DNA of 64,000 nt from CAYURP01 sp964447175 (GCA_964447175.1 CAYURP010000011.1:6904-70903); one strand, 5' to 3'. Positions 48,173 through 58,798 are shown, counted from the stretch's first letter. Numbers and translations: made by a program. The notes: generated by a model not told the origin, from the sequence alone.

Positions 48173-48431
48173 CTTTAACCTCTAACTATAATTTCTAATA
48201 AATTCCATCAGAAAAAAAATCTCAATAGTAATCCTTTGTCATGCATAAGAATAAAAGCTTAGATTCAGGTGAAATTAAGATAGATGTTTACTATTGTATT
48301 GAGCGTCCGGTAGATCTATCTCTTTTTGGCTTACTTGTATTGAAAATGAAGTGAAGCTAAATCAAGATGATAGTCCAAATCCAGATTTACACTTTAATCT
48401 TTGTTAGCCTTTTCCTATAATGTAAAAGAAA
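48173..48431. other. intergenic region, nothing else seen
   Basis: AT-rich remainder of the 593-bp gap between the redox operon and the PorV-type operon. I see no ORF, RNA or repeat beyond the activator-like sites and promoter listed separately. Confidence 0.5.
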
Positions 48432-48460
48432 ACGCCAGCCTCTCCCAAAGAGGCTGGCGT
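48432..48460 (-). terminator. intrinsic terminator of the TonB/secreted/PorV operon
   Basis: Perfect 12-bp stem (ACGCCAGCCTCT at 48432-48443 with AGAGGCTGGCGT at 48449-48460), 5-base loop. On the reverse strand it is followed by TTTTCTTTT, 28 bp after the PorV-type stop codon. Confidence 0.9.
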
Positions 48461-48488
48461 CATACCTTCGGTCTTTAAATCTTAAGCT

Positions 48489-49496
48489 TTAGAAGCCTAA
48501 AACCACGCTGAATCGATGTGCTTGTTCCAGTTTTCCCAGATCAGCCCAGGCATAATTTATCCCCAAGGTTCCGAATCCAGGAATTTCGAAATCGTAGCCA
48601 CCGCCAGCAGCTATACCTTCCTCATCAGCCCTGATTTTATAGCCCACGCGGATAGCAAGTTTATCCAGATAGCGATACTCCAACCCCGCACTTCCCTGCT
48701 GTCCCCGATCCCGGGTATTGTAACCATCAATTACTGCCATAAGTTTGCTCTCCTCGCCGAACTCGAAATCATAAGCCATGCCCAGACGGAAGGTCAAGGG
48801 CAGGGGATGGGATTCGGTGTTAAGCCTTACCTCAACCGGGAGGGTTGAGGGATTGTTATCCTGATCTAAAGTGGTTTCCAGCTCAGTTCCACCATATTTG
48901 GTATCGGAACCAAAATTCCGAGTTGACATAGCTATCCTTAAGGTTCTGAAACCGGTGTAATAAAGAGTTCCGAAATCGAAGGCAATGGAATTGGAGGTCA
49001 TGTCGGATATCTTCTCCCTTATTATTTTGGCTGTTACTCCGAAGGAGAAGCGATCCGTCAACTGGTGGGCGTTGCTTATTCCCACCACCCAGCTGTTGGC
49101 TCCGAACATCTCTCCGGTCCCATCCGGTTCCTCCAGGGTGGTCCTTTCCATATCGTCCATAGTCAGGACTGCCACGTGAAATCCAACCTTTCCAAATCCG
49201 GAGAAGGGCCGGGCATATGCCAGGTAATTGTACTTGATATCTGCGATCCAGTCGGTGTAACTAAAAGCCACACTATTACCTTCCAGATCTGCTATGCCTG
49301 CGGGATTATAGTACAAAGCCATAGCTCCCCGGGTTATGGCAGCATAGGCTCCACCCAGGCTCACCACCCGGGCATCCACATCCATCTTGAGAAACTGGGC
49401 CCCGGATGTCCCCACGTTGTCAAATTCCTGAGCCCAAGCTGCAGCTGCGAAACACCCCAGGTGGGCTATCAACAAAAACACAAGTAATTTTCTCAT
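48489..49496 (-). CDS. PorV/PorQ-family outer-membrane protein
   Basis: A 335-residue protein with a signal peptide (residues 1-22) and a beta-barrel pattern. FLKMDVDARVVSLGGAYAAI near residue 35 and MALYYNPAGIADLEGNSVAF near 58 are the family hallmarks, and it ends in an aromatic outer-membrane signature (HRFSVVLGF). PorV shuttles type IX cargo to the surface in Bacteroidetes; the family is larger, so T9SS membership here is an inference supported by sorting domains on neighbouring proteins. It is the third gene of the operon with the TonB receptor and the 1141-residue protein. Confidence 0.9.
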   Translation of the reverse strand: MRKLLVFLLIAHLGCFAAAAWAQEFDNVGTSGAQFLKMDVDARVVSLGGAYAAITRGAMALYYNPAGIADLEGNSVAFSYTDWIADIKYNYLAYARPFSGFGKVGFHVAVLTMDDMERTTLEEPDGTGEMFGANSWVVGISNAHQLTDRFSFGVTAKIIREKISDMTSNSIAFDFGTLYYTGFRTLRIAMSTRNFGSDTKYGGTELETTLDQDNNPSTLPVEVRLNTESHPLPLTFRLGMAYDFEFGEESKLMAVIDGYNTRDRGQQGSAGLEYRYLDKLAIRVGYKIRADEEGIAAGGGYDFEIPGFGTLGINYAWADLGKLEQAHRFSVVLGF

Positions 49497-49523
49497 CGCA
49501 ATTTACCTCCTATATGATATAGG

Positions 49524-52500
49524 TTATCGCACTACAGCGAATTTCCCGATTTTCTCTCCGTATGTTGACTCTATATGATAGATATAGATCCCAGCAGCGA
49601 TCTTCTGATTGTTTTTGGTCAGAAGGTCCCAGTTCTCATTTCCGTCAAATTCAGCACTCTCATGTGTCAAAGTTCGGATATGATCGCCGGAAAGAGTGTA
49701 TATCCTGATGGTGCATTCGTCGGGAAGATGAGTGAATGCTATACGGGAGTAATCCCGGCTGGGCTCCCAGTTGTTACGGACAATATAAGGATTGGGGACC
49801 ACCTTGATGTCGTCGAGATTGACTAAATCAGATGAGATCGTTGCCTTCTGGGTCTCGAACGAGAACACATCCGTCGAAGCGTTAGGCTTGTTGGTGATAA
49901 ACCTGACGATAGTCCCTGTGTCCGGGACCGAGCCGTTGAATATTATCCTCCCGATATGAAAATCAGCAGGGTAAGAGTATTCAGCTACATCGGGCAAGGG
50001 TTCGCTACCATATTCCACTTCAAACGGATATATTCTGTCTCCAGCACTGTAGCCTCCTGATCCGTCATCATCCAATATAGCAAACTGAATTCTTACATCA
50101 TCGGAGGGATCATTCGGTGTCCCAGGGCCAATATTCCATACCTCAAAAAGAGCTCTATCAGCCCATTTCTCGTCGGTGTTCCAGTCGTAGTATTCGCTGC
50201 CAGTCTCAGTGAATCTGAACTCCCAATCGTCTATTCCGATAAGACCTTTCCAGTTCATTCTGCTGAAGTCAGATCCTGAAACATCGGTGGAGACATAGAA
50301 CTCACCTGTCGAGTTGTAAGACCAGCCCACGTTATCCGGCGGGTCAACCGGTCCGGCAGCATTCTGAATTTCAACAATAGATTTGATGTTGAAATTCGGC
50401 CCCGAAACCCGGACCAGAATACCGTCCACCACCAGGTAGTTGTTGTCTCCTAACTGGTTGGTCTGATCTTTAAGCACCGTATCTTCAGGCGATACGCTGA
50501 CGTTAATTAGATGCCATACGATATTACTGGGATCTGAGTCATCAAATACCACCTTGTACTCATGTCCGCTGACCGACAGGGGATCAACCACCTCCACGGT
50601 CACAGAACCGTCACTCTGCCCCGAAGTATGCTCAACATCCAGGACCGCTGCCGGGGAGAGGCCGGTGACATTAGAACGCGGACTCACCGCTACTCTCCCG
50701 ATACCGTTTTCCAGACTGCGAGGGGAGGCGAAAGGTTGAAAATCGAATGCTATGACATCATAGTAGTAAATCATCCCATTGATTAATCCGGTATCCAGAT
50801 AGGCATGTGCCAGTTCAAGGTTTTCTCCTTCAGGTGCTTCGGCAAAGCCGGTAATTTTGAAAACGATGTCCTCTGTCGGGACGTAAGTAGATTCGTCTCC
50901 CGTGAAATTGATCACCATTCCGCCGACCAGGAAATTGCATCCATCAAAATATTTGTCGTTGGTTCCATTAGCTACCCCTGCGGAGTCACTCCGACTGTAG
51001 AACTCAGCATCGAAGAGCTCAAATACGTAAGGTGGTTCTCCGGTATTATACCAGTGATCCTCCTCTTCGCTCACGGGGATAGTTACACCCAAGGTCAGGT
51101 CGGTGACAGAGAAGGAAGTGTCGGATTTAACCTGCACTAAGTATTCGTGGCCCGCAAAGAGTGCCGTTCCACCAAATGCCAGTATATACTCCTCGGTGTT
51201 AAGCTGATCATAACTCACCGTACCTTCAAAGGTCGGACCAGACAGCTGTACAATCCTCACGTTTCGAGGGGTGGCGCTGGTTTTGTCCCAGGAGGCCAAA
51301 AGTTCGTAGGTCCCTGGAAGGCCAGATGTGCTACGATAGAGCTTATAACCCTCAAAATCCATCTCCAGATACTTAGGATCATACAGCGGGTGGAGAGGAT
51401 CGCTGGTAAACACATAATAGGGGTCCTTGGAAAGCTCAGCTACATTATCCCAGGTGAGGTAAACCTTCCTGTCGTCCGGAACTATGGTAACAATGGGATG
51501 ATCCGGAGGTCTGGGCAGGACAAAGCCGATATCATAGATGGATTGGGCGATGTCTGCGATCTGGGGAAGCTGTTCCTCATCCGGAGCCATCATAACTGCT
51601 ACCACTACTCTGACGGTATCACCTACTATGGTGTCTATGCTTGCTGGCAATAGTTTTAAGCTATCGGCATCCCAGTACCAAACGGTGTCGATAACCGTCT
51701 CACCTACAGGCGCCAAGAGGAAGGGCCCGGTGCTCTGGAAAAACCTCTGATCAACAGGGGTAGTTCCGGTACCCAGATCAAAGGGAGCATAACGCTGGTC
51801 TCCCACGTCCGGGTAGTTATGACCGGCCATGATTATATATTTCTCAGGCTCGGTATCCGGGTCGCCTGACTGAAGATTTGAGGTCTTGAACGAGGTTAAT
51901 CCTAAGGGATCTCCCTTCTTAATGTCTTTTACCCACACATCATTTATGAGTATGGAATCGTCGTTGATCTGGTCATCACCATTCAGGTCCACATCGTAAT
52001 TGGCTGCCGGGCTCTCCAGAAACTTATATGCTAAAAAGCCAGGGATTCTGGCGAATCCCTGCTCGGCAAAGTCGCTGTCATAGGCATAACCTAAGTTCCG
52101 GCTGGCGTCAAAGCCTACCAGATCATCATTGGCTGTGGGACCCACATCGGCATCGCACATAACTGAAACAAAGCAATTTCTTATGGGCAGCTTATCCTCT
52201 CTTATGTTGATTATTTGGAAGATGAAGAAGTGAACGGTTTTGTTGTTCTCGTAGTTCCAGGAGTGAGTTCTCTGGATGACTTTGACTCCCACGCCATATT
52301 GTGCGATATCCTCTCCGTCTCCGGCATTGGAATTGCTGCCCGTATCCCACCTCTCAAGATCCTGATCGTCAAACTCGCAGTAGCTGTCCTCAATGCCGAC
52401 GATTATCGGGTTTCCTTCATTATCCTTCAGAGGCCAGAAATTAGCGTCAGCATAGTCCTCCGGGTGATCGCTGATGAATATATTAGACAGACCGGAGAAC

Positions 52501-52949
52501 TCCTCTGCACCACCGCTGGGATTATACCCAATTACCACCCGGGGATCGGTGATGGCTCCGTAAAGAACAGTATCCCTTTTGGTGCCCGCGTTAGCATAAT
52601 TAAAGGTCTGTATGCTGCGGTCGTTTACCGTTCCGCCAACCCAGATGCCAGCACCGAAAATATAGAACTCGTTGGAACCTCTGGGCCACTCTCCTCCTGC
52701 AGCTCCCAGCTCAATGAACTGCCCAAAAATGGCATAGTTGGTCATAGGCACTCTGAAATCGTTGACATCCAGACCATGCCTAAAGTATGTGGTGGGAAAA
52801 TGCTCGGTTTGAGCTACCTTGCCCAGGGTTGGGGAGGCCTTGTGGGTCGGTCTCCAGGCCTCGCTTTGAACAGGCAATAGAATGAAAAGAAAGAGGCACA
52901 CCAGGACAAACCCACTTAAGAATACAAGTTTCCTTTTAAACTTCTCCAT
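49524..52949 (-). CDS. large secreted multi-domain protein with C-terminal sorting-like module
   Basis: A 1141-residue exported protein (signal peptide 1-31). Early regions are aromatic- and Asp-rich with dated-record-like beta strands (GAGIWVGGTVNDRSIQTFNY); residues about 490-620 contain fibronectin-like strands (VYLTWDNVAELSKDPYY, FEGYKLYRS). The C-terminus has DIKVVPNPYIVRNNWE, IRIYTLSGDHIRTL and IAAGIYIYHIES, a FlgD/Por-like sorting module. Genes of this form regularly lie between a TonB receptor and a PorV-type gene in this group, as here, 28 bp from the latter. The function is unknown; it may be a surface nutrient-capture protein. Confidence 0.8.
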   Translation of the reverse strand: MEKFKRKLVFLSGFVLVCLFLFILLPVQSEAWRPTHKASPTLGKVAQTEHFPTTYFRHGLDVNDFRVPMTNYAIFGQFIELGAAGGEWPRGSNEFYIFGAGIWVGGTVNDRSIQTFNYANAGTKRDTVLYGAITDPRVVIGYNPSGGAEEFSGLSNIFISDHPEDYADANFWPLKDNEGNPIIVGIEDSYCEFDDQDLERWDTGSNSNAGDGEDIAQYGVGVKVIQRTHSWNYENNKTVHFFIFQIINIREDKLPIRNCFVSVMCDADVGPTANDDLVGFDASRNLGYAYDSDFAEQGFARIPGFLAYKFLESPAANYDVDLNGDDQINDDSILINDVWVKDIKKGDPLGLTSFKTSNLQSGDPDTEPEKYIIMAGHNYPDVGDQRYAPFDLGTGTTPVDQRFFQSTGPFLLAPVGETVIDTVWYWDADSLKLLPASIDTIVGDTVRVVVAVMMAPDEEQLPQIADIAQSIYDIGFVLPRPPDHPIVTIVPDDRKVYLTWDNVAELSKDPYYVFTSDPLHPLYDPKYLEMDFEGYKLYRSTSGLPGTYELLASWDKTSATPRNVRIVQLSGPTFEGTVSYDQLNTEEYILAFGGTALFAGHEYLVQVKSDTSFSVTDLTLGVTIPVSEEEDHWYNTGEPPYVFELFDAEFYSRSDSAGVANGTNDKYFDGCNFLVGGMVINFTGDESTYVPTEDIVFKITGFAEAPEGENLELAHAYLDTGLINGMIYYYDVIAFDFQPFASPRSLENGIGRVAVSPRSNVTGLSPAAVLDVEHTSGQSDGSVTVEVVDPLSVSGHEYKVVFDDSDPSNIVWHLINVSVSPEDTVLKDQTNQLGDNNYLVVDGILVRVSGPNFNIKSIVEIQNAAGPVDPPDNVGWSYNSTGEFYVSTDVSGSDFSRMNWKGLIGIDDWEFRFTETGSEYYDWNTDEKWADRALFEVWNIGPGTPNDPSDDVRIQFAILDDDGSGGYSAGDRIYPFEVEYGSEPLPDVAEYSYPADFHIGRIIFNGSVPDTGTIVRFITNKPNASTDVFSFETQKATISSDLVNLDDIKVVPNPYIVRNNWEPSRDYSRIAFTHLPDECTIRIYTLSGDHIRTLTHESAEFDGNENWDLLTKNNQKIAAGIYIYHIESTYGEKIGKFAVVR

Positions 52950-53011
52950 GTTAAGTCTCCTTTTAAAAATTCATTCTTCGAATGAATCCTTGTTTCACTT
53001 TAGATCATTCC

Positions 53012-55936
53012 TCAGAATGCAACATAGAAGCCAACTTTTATCTGTCTGGGAGATCCGTAATTCATCGGATCATTGGCATATAGCTTATAGGCGTTGGTAT
53101 AAGCTACCGCCTGCTCCGCAGCACTGATCTCTCCATCTCCATTCGTATCCTTAACCTGTATCCAATCCCAGTATTCGTGACTTGTATCCTCTCCCGGATC
53201 AACCACTGAAGCTGGATCCAGGCGATAACCGTCGTCATCAGGACGACCGGTTGCCGGATAGATGTTTATGACGTTGATCTTATCAAACAGATTGAATACC
53301 TGAACGAAGAAGTTGACCTCGGTTCCCCAGAATCTTAAGGTTTTGTCCACAGTCATATCAGTATTGTAAGTCCAGGGTTTGCGGTACTGGTTGGTGGTTC
53401 CCACCCGGTTGCCCCGGTAATCTCTCTTGGTGTAGGGAAGACCACTGTTAGCTTCAGAGATGACATTAATTCCGAAATCTTGCAGTGCTGCAACTGAAAA
53501 ATCATGAGGGAATCTGAAATCGGCCTGCATAACAAAGCTGTGCCGGCGATCAAAGTCTAAAGGATTCACTCTCTGGGGGAATGCCCGGGTCAAACCAGTC
53601 ACCGGATCGGAAGGATCACGAGAGTGGTATTCATACCTGTCGATGTAATCCGAGTTTGTCCCTTGTGCGAACTGCAAAACGTAACTGAAGTTGAAGGCCA
53701 GGTATCTCCTGGGACGCTGGGACAGGGTTGCTTCCAGACCCTTGATGTTGGAGTAATCCAAGTTCTTGAAGACATCGTAGGGCACGGGTATGATGAAGAT
53801 CCTTTCGGACTGGGTCATATTATAAACGTCTTTGTAATAGGCGGTGAGATTGAGCTTGATATCTTCTGTTATGGCTCGATTGAGTCCCAGCTCATACTGG
53901 ATGTTTCTGGCTGCCTTCAACTCGGGATTCCCTACCCGTTGATTAGATCTCTGCAGGTTTGGAGCCAGAGTTGTATACAGCTCCAGGAAACGGGGCTGCT
54001 GGACAAAGTGTCCGTAGTTGAAAAAGACGGTCATCTTCTCTGAGATAGGATGGGAAACACCTAATCTGGGACTGAAAGTAATGTTATCGTCCACCTCCTT
54101 AGTTCTTCCTCCAATAGAATCCGGTTCCAGATCAGGTCTGGTGGGGGGCTCTCTCTCATTTTCCCAGGCCTTCGCATCCTTGCTCAGATAATCGACTCTT
54201 CCTCCAATATTGACTATCAGTCCCGAAAACTCGATTTTGTCCTGAACGTAGAAAGCTCCGCCCAAAGGCTTATATTCATAGATATCTATGAAGGGTTGAG
54301 CATCCCAGGGCAGGCTGTTATAGTGTCGGTTGATCTTGTAGGAATTGATTTCCAAGCCGCTCTTGATCTGGTTGTTAAAATCGACCTGGCTGATGAAATC
54401 GATCTTTCCGGTGATGATGTCACTTCCTCTGATCTCGTAGGTCCTGGTATCATAATGCGACCAGAAAAGATTATCCACGGCCAGGGGATAATTCTGCTCC
54501 TGCCTGCGTTCCCGGTATCTTCTCCACTCAGCAGTATCGGGTGTGGCCTCACAGAATTCGTAATCCTTCCACCACTGCCCGTCCCATACCTCATCTTCAT
54601 GCGCAGCAATGAAGGCTTGTGCAGCCGCAGGATCGTCCGGATACATATCATGAGCGGTACGTTCCAGGAAGTTTCTGTCCAAACGTCTACCTATACTATA
54701 GTCGTTAGTGAAGTAACCCACTCTGAGTTCATAAAAAGTGCTTTTGGAAAGTGTATGGGTAAGGGTGGCATTGATCTGGTTAGCCTTCTCCAGGGTGGCG
54801 TCATAGCTGTCCAGGTTGTAAAGCCAGCTGTGATTATACCTCTCATATTGCCTTCGATTGTCGAAACCACCCACCCGCAGGGTAATGGAAGGGGAGAATT
54901 TGAAAGTCAACTTACCCTGAGTCCGGTAGGTCTGCTGCTGGTGATGGGGCAGCTTATGCTGTCGGGGTTCCCAATCTTCGGTCAGATAGAGATTTCCACC
55001 GAAATAGAACCTGACCTTTTCTTTTGTGCCAGGTATGGGACCGCTTAAGGTCATGAAATGCTCGTTGGTCCCAAAATCATAATCCTTTTCCCAGTCATCC
55101 CCCAATTCTCCGAAGATTGCATCGGTAGCATACTGGTATCTGCCGGTGAATTTGAGCCCACCTTCCTGAGTGACGTAATTAATTATACCGGACAGGGCAT
55201 TACCATATTCTGCATTGAACCCGCTGGTGATCAGCTGAACCTCGGAGATGGTAAAATGATTCAAATTGGTGGCCTGACCTGAGAGAATGGGATCAGTGAT
55301 AGAGAACCCGTCCACCATGTACACTACCTCCTGGGGTCGGCCTCCTCTCAAGGTTACACCAGGGTTAGCAGTGTCTGTAACCCGGTCACCTTCATTTCCG
55401 ATAACCGTTCCCTGTGTTCCTGAATTAATAGGTCCAGCGATGGGGTCGAAGACCACTCCGGGAGTCCGGTAAATGATGCCGTCCGTATTGATCACCGGAC
55501 GATGAATAATATCCGCGGAAGTAATTATATGAGCGGTGGATGTCAGGTCCTCCTCGATTAACGGCTTCTCCGCGGTTACGGTAACACCTGTAACCTCCAC
55601 TGCTTCAGAAATCAACTCAAAATTCATTGTGGTGGTCAGGTCTATGGATACTGCAACGTTTTCCATCTCCACCGGAGCGTAGCCTATAAGGGAGGCTTTT
55701 AGCTTGTACAACCCGGGTCGTACATTCAGAATGAAATATTCCCCTTTTAAGTTTGTTGCTGCTCCCATGGTGGTTCCGGTGATCATAACGCTCACCCCGG
55801 GCAAAGGCTCCCCGGTTTCCTTGTCTTTAACCACACCGGCGATCTTTCCCGTAGTTCCCGCAAAGATCACTGGTACCATCAGAAAGCACAACATCAAACC
55901 CAAGGAGATCAATTTAAATAATATTAGTTTTCGCAA
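53012..55936 (-). CDS. TonB-dependent receptor with CarboxypepD_reg domain
   Basis: A 974-residue outer-membrane receptor. After the signal peptide (1-26), residues about 29-112 are a CarboxypepD_reg-like domain (GKIAGVVKDKETGEPLPGVSV). The plug follows at about 130-245 (TSTAHIITSADI, GRPQEVVYMVDGFS, AEYGNALSGIINYVTQEGG), then a 22-strand-type barrel ending GSPRQIKVGFYVAF. It takes up a large substrate driven by TonB/ExbBD. It starts with TTG at 55936 with SD GGAGG. A consensus promoter at 56216-56245 gives a leader of about 270 bp. The substrate is unknown. Confidence 0.93.
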   Translation of the reverse strand: MRKLILFKLISLGLMLCFLMVPVIFAGTTGKIAGVVKDKETGEPLPGVSVMITGTTMGAATNLKGEYFILNVRPGLYKLKASLIGYAPVEMENVAVSIDLTTTMNFELISEAVEVTGVTVTAEKPLIEEDLTSTAHIITSADIIHRPVINTDGIIYRTPGVVFDPIAGPINSGTQGTVIGNEGDRVTDTANPGVTLRGGRPQEVVYMVDGFSITDPILSGQATNLNHFTISEVQLITSGFNAEYGNALSGIINYVTQEGGLKFTGRYQYATDAIFGELGDDWEKDYDFGTNEHFMTLSGPIPGTKEKVRFYFGGNLYLTEDWEPRQHKLPHHQQQTYRTQGKLTFKFSPSITLRVGGFDNRRQYERYNHSWLYNLDSYDATLEKANQINATLTHTLSKSTFYELRVGYFTNDYSIGRRLDRNFLERTAHDMYPDDPAAAQAFIAAHEDEVWDGQWWKDYEFCEATPDTAEWRRYRERRQEQNYPLAVDNLFWSHYDTRTYEIRGSDIITGKIDFISQVDFNNQIKSGLEINSYKINRHYNSLPWDAQPFIDIYEYKPLGGAFYVQDKIEFSGLIVNIGGRVDYLSKDAKAWENEREPPTRPDLEPDSIGGRTKEVDDNITFSPRLGVSHPISEKMTVFFNYGHFVQQPRFLELYTTLAPNLQRSNQRVGNPELKAARNIQYELGLNRAITEDIKLNLTAYYKDVYNMTQSERIFIIPVPYDVFKNLDYSNIKGLEATLSQRPRRYLAFNFSYVLQFAQGTNSDYIDRYEYHSRDPSDPVTGLTRAFPQRVNPLDFDRRHSFVMQADFRFPHDFSVAALQDFGINVISEANSGLPYTKRDYRGNRVGTTNQYRKPWTYNTDMTVDKTLRFWGTEVNFFVQVFNLFDKINVINIYPATGRPDDDGYRLDPASVVDPGEDTSHEYWDWIQVKDTNGDGEISAAEQAVAYTNAYKLYANDPMNYGSPRQIKVGFYVAF

Positions 55937-56215
55937 TTTCCATCCCTCCTTTAGAGGATGTAAGGTTAACGTTCATTTACTAAAACATAAGCAAAATGAC
56001 TTAAACACCCACCTCCTTTCAAGGATTTGATTTTTTGATTCAATTTTTTTGTAGACTTCCATCTCCAAAGCATCCCCCTGCCTTGGAATTAACTCATCAT
56101 CCTGACTCAGAAGCCAACTGTTCTACATCTGAACATATCGGAAGGATGTTCAATTTCTGCACTGTTTATCTCGTAAAAAACCCAGTCCGTTTAATATCAT
56201 CCACTTACAGTTGGT
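55937..56215. other. long 5' leader of the TonB receptor operon
   Basis: About 270 bp between the predicted transcription start and the TTG start. It contains a GAACAT/ATGTTC inverted pair (about 56134-56154) and a second SD-like AAGGAGGT near 56011-56018 with no proper ORF. No known riboswitch is recognised. Confidence 0.45.
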
Positions 56216-56245
56216 ATTATAAAGCTAATCCTTAAAATTTGTCAA
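56216..56245 (-). promoter_or_regulatory. promoter of the TonB receptor operon
   Basis: The reverse strand has TTGACA (56245-56240), 18-bp spacer and TATAAT (56221-56216). Confidence 0.65.
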
Positions 56246-56483
56246 GTAAAATCTTCAAAAAAAACAAATTATCTGCATTCAAGCTTTTTACCAAATAATT
56301 ACTTCACTCACAAATAGATAAGAGATCACTGATTTCAAAAATACATTTCCTATAGATCCATGTTAGGAAAATCCATACTAAATATATTTTCAACTAAATC
56401 TTGCCTATTTGGTAGAATTGTGTATAATCTGAGCAAATGAGTTTCTTAGTCTTATTTTGAATTTATATTCTTGAAAAGATGCA

Positions 56484-58793
56484 ATGACCTTGGAAAAAAA
56501 GACATCTGAGAAGGTTACCTTTGCCCGGAATTTAGGAACTTTCGATGCCACCATGATCGGGATGGGAGCTTTAATCGGAGCAGGAATTTTTGTACTAACC
56601 GGTATGGCCGCTGGTATAGCTGGTCCTGCTTCGATTTTGGCTTTTGCCCTCAACGGAGTGGTCACCCTCTTCACCGCTTTAAGCTATGCCGAGCTGGCTT
56701 CAGCTGTTCCCGAAGCTGGAGGGGGATATTCATTTGTAAAAAAAGCATTCCCTGAACCTATTGCCTTTACTGCCGGGTGGTTAGCCTGGTTTGCCCGTAT
56801 CGTTGCCTGCAGCCTGTATGCTCTGGGATTCTCTTCATACTTTCTGGAGTTCCTTAATTTCTATGCCCATCCCTTTTATCAATTCATGATCGATAATTTA
56901 GGACTTTCACTCTCCCTGAAAATCATGACTATCCTGGTGGCTATCTTTTTCATAAGATTGAATTATGTGGGGTCAAGCGCCAGCGCCAAAACAGAGAATG
57001 TAATTACTTTGTCCAAAATATTCATTCTGGCAGTGTTTGTATTGTTCGGACTTAAGGAGATATTCAATTTCCCTGGTGAAGCAATGGCTAATTTTAAGCC
57101 GTTTTTCCCTAAAGGATTTGCCGGGGTGATAACTGCTATGGGTTTAACCTTTATAGCATTTGAAGGATATGATATAATAACCACCGTCTCTGAGGAGGTA
57201 AAAAATCCTGAGAAAAGCATTCCCAAAGCAATTTTTTTGGCCCTGGGAACAGTCATCCCCCTATATCTCCTTATTCTTTTTGTCTGTCTTGGAAGTCTAA
57301 GGTCTGAAGGGATGCCCTCCTGGCAGCTGCTGGGAGAATACAAAGAAATAGCCATCATAAAAACCGCAGAGAAATTTATACCATACTTCGGTGTAGCTCT
57401 CATAGGTTTCGGAGCCATCCTGTCAACCATGTCGGCTTTAAATGCCACCCTGTGGGCTTCCTCCAGAGTCTCCTTTGCCATGGCCCGGGATAAACTCCTG
57501 CCGGAGAAGCTGAGTACTATTCATTCCAAAAGAAGAACTCCTCACATATCGGTGGTAACCAGCGGAGTTATCTTTCTGTTTATGGCGGTTTTTCTGCCCA
57601 TCGAGGTAGTGGGCTCAGGTGCCAGTCTGATGTTTCTTTTAACCTTCTCTCTGGTAAATTTATCGGTTATTGCTTTGAGAAGAAAAAGACCTGACATAAA
57701 AAGAGGATTTAAGATTCCCTTCTATCCCCTTCCTCCTCTCTTAGGGGTATTTTGCTGTATATTTTTAGCCCTGTTTCAATATAAGTTCAAACCTTTAACC
57801 TGGTATATCAGTTTAGTCTGGATATTCATAGGACTTTTAATCTATTTCGCTTACTTCCAGAAAAAGACCGCTGACCAAAAACCTCAGGTTCTGGATGCGG
57901 ATAGAAGGGATAGGGAAAAGGAAGAAGAGGAAAAAGAAGAGAAGGAAAAAAAGAGATTCAGAATCTTAGTTCCTCTGCACAATCCAGATCACGTAACCCA
58001 GCTGCTTGATTTTGCCATTCCTTTAGCCCGGAAAAATGACGGGGAGATAGTGGCTCTGGTAGTAGTGGATGTCCCGTTTCAGTTGCCCATTTACGAGGGA
58101 CTGAGATTCGTGCATCATAAAAGACCATTACTTAAAGCCGCAAACGAATATGCCAAGAAAAATGGGATGGAGATTGAGTCTGACATTAAAATCGCCCATA
58201 GAGTGGCAGATGGGATAATCACTTCGGCTGAGGAAGAGGAGGCATCTCTTTTGCTTATGGGCTGGAAAGGCTTCACCAATACCAGAGATAAAATTTTGGG
58301 TGAAGTAACAGATCAGGTGATAAGGTATACCCCCTGCGATTTGATCGTCTTGAAATTAGCAAAGTATCCCATTAAAAAGATACTTTTGCCCAGCGCTGGT
58401 GGAGCAAATGCCAGATTAGCAGCTCAACTGTCTCAGATTTTAATGAGAACTCTTAAGGCAGAGGTAACCTGTTGCAACGTAGTCACCAAAAATCCCTCAG
58501 ATGAGGATAGACAAAAAGGGTGGGAGTGGATAGAGAAAACATTGAAAGATCTGGAATCTGGCTCGGAGTTTAAAAGAAAGCTTGTGGAATCCAGTTCCAT
58601 TCCTGCGGGCTTGATTCGGGAGGCGAAAGACTACGATCTGGTGGTAATAGGTGCCACCGGAGAGGGTTATTTCAAAAGAATATTCTTAGGGGAGATCCCA
58701 GAAAAGATAGCTCGCCATTCCGATGCCTCGGTAATGGTGGTAAAAAGATATGAGGGAAAAGTCAAATCCTGGATAAAAAAGCTTTTCGGTTAA
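56484..58793 (+). CDS. APC-superfamily amino-acid permease with two C-terminal USP domains
   Basis: A 769-residue protein. Residues about 15-460 are an APC permease with twelve helices (MIGMGALIGAGIFVLTGMAA at helix 1, the G-I-G-A substrate site; SYAELASAVPEAGGGYSFV after helix 2). After an acidic linker (about 470-490, many Glu/Lys) there are two universal-stress-protein domains (about 492-630 and 635-760); the second has the ATP-binding GATGEGYFKRIFLGEI. USP domains can bind ATP or c-di-AMP. The next gene, convergent with 5 bp between stops, is a c-di-AMP synthase homologue, so regulation by c-di-AMP is an attractive inference. Confidence 0.92.
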   Translation: MTLEKKTSEKVTFARNLGTFDATMIGMGALIGAGIFVLTGMAAGIAGPASILAFALNGVVTLFTALSYAELASAVPEAGGGYSFVKKAFPEPIAFTAGWLAWFARIVACSLYALGFSSYFLEFLNFYAHPFYQFMIDNLGLSLSLKIMTILVAIFFIRLNYVGSSASAKTENVITLSKIFILAVFVLFGLKEIFNFPGEAMANFKPFFPKGFAGVITAMGLTFIAFEGYDIITTVSEEVKNPEKSIPKAIFLALGTVIPLYLLILFVCLGSLRSEGMPSWQLLGEYKEIAIIKTAEKFIPYFGVALIGFGAILSTMSALNATLWASSRVSFAMARDKLLPEKLSTIHSKRRTPHISVVTSGVIFLFMAVFLPIEVVGSGASLMFLLTFSLVNLSVIALRRKRPDIKRGFKIPFYPLPPLLGVFCCIFLALFQYKFKPLTWYISLVWIFIGLLIYFAYFQKKTADQKPQVLDADRRDREKEEEEKEEKEKKRFRILVPLHNPDHVTQLLDFAIPLARKNDGEIVALVVVDVPFQLPIYEGLRFVHHKRPLLKAANEYAKKNGMEIESDIKIAHRVADGIITSAEEEEASLLLMGWKGFTNTRDKILGEVTDQVIRYTPCDLIVLKLAKYPIKKILLPSAGGANARLAAQLSQILMRTLKAEVTCCNVVTKNPSDEDRQKGWEWIEKTLKDLESGSEFKRKLVESSSIPAGLIREAKDYDLVVIGATGEGYFKRIFLGEIPEKIARHSDASVMVVKRYEGKVKSWIKKLFG

Positions 58794-58798
58794 ATCCG

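Noticed and set aside
51147..51653. Plus-strand frames inside the 1141- and 974-residue genes
   Set aside because: They are shadows of clear minus-strand genes with signal peptides and domain motifs.
55980..56015. An 11-codon leader peptide starting GTG in the TonB leader
   Set aside because: The SD is only 2 bp from the GTG and the product has no amino-acid bias that would suggest attenuation.
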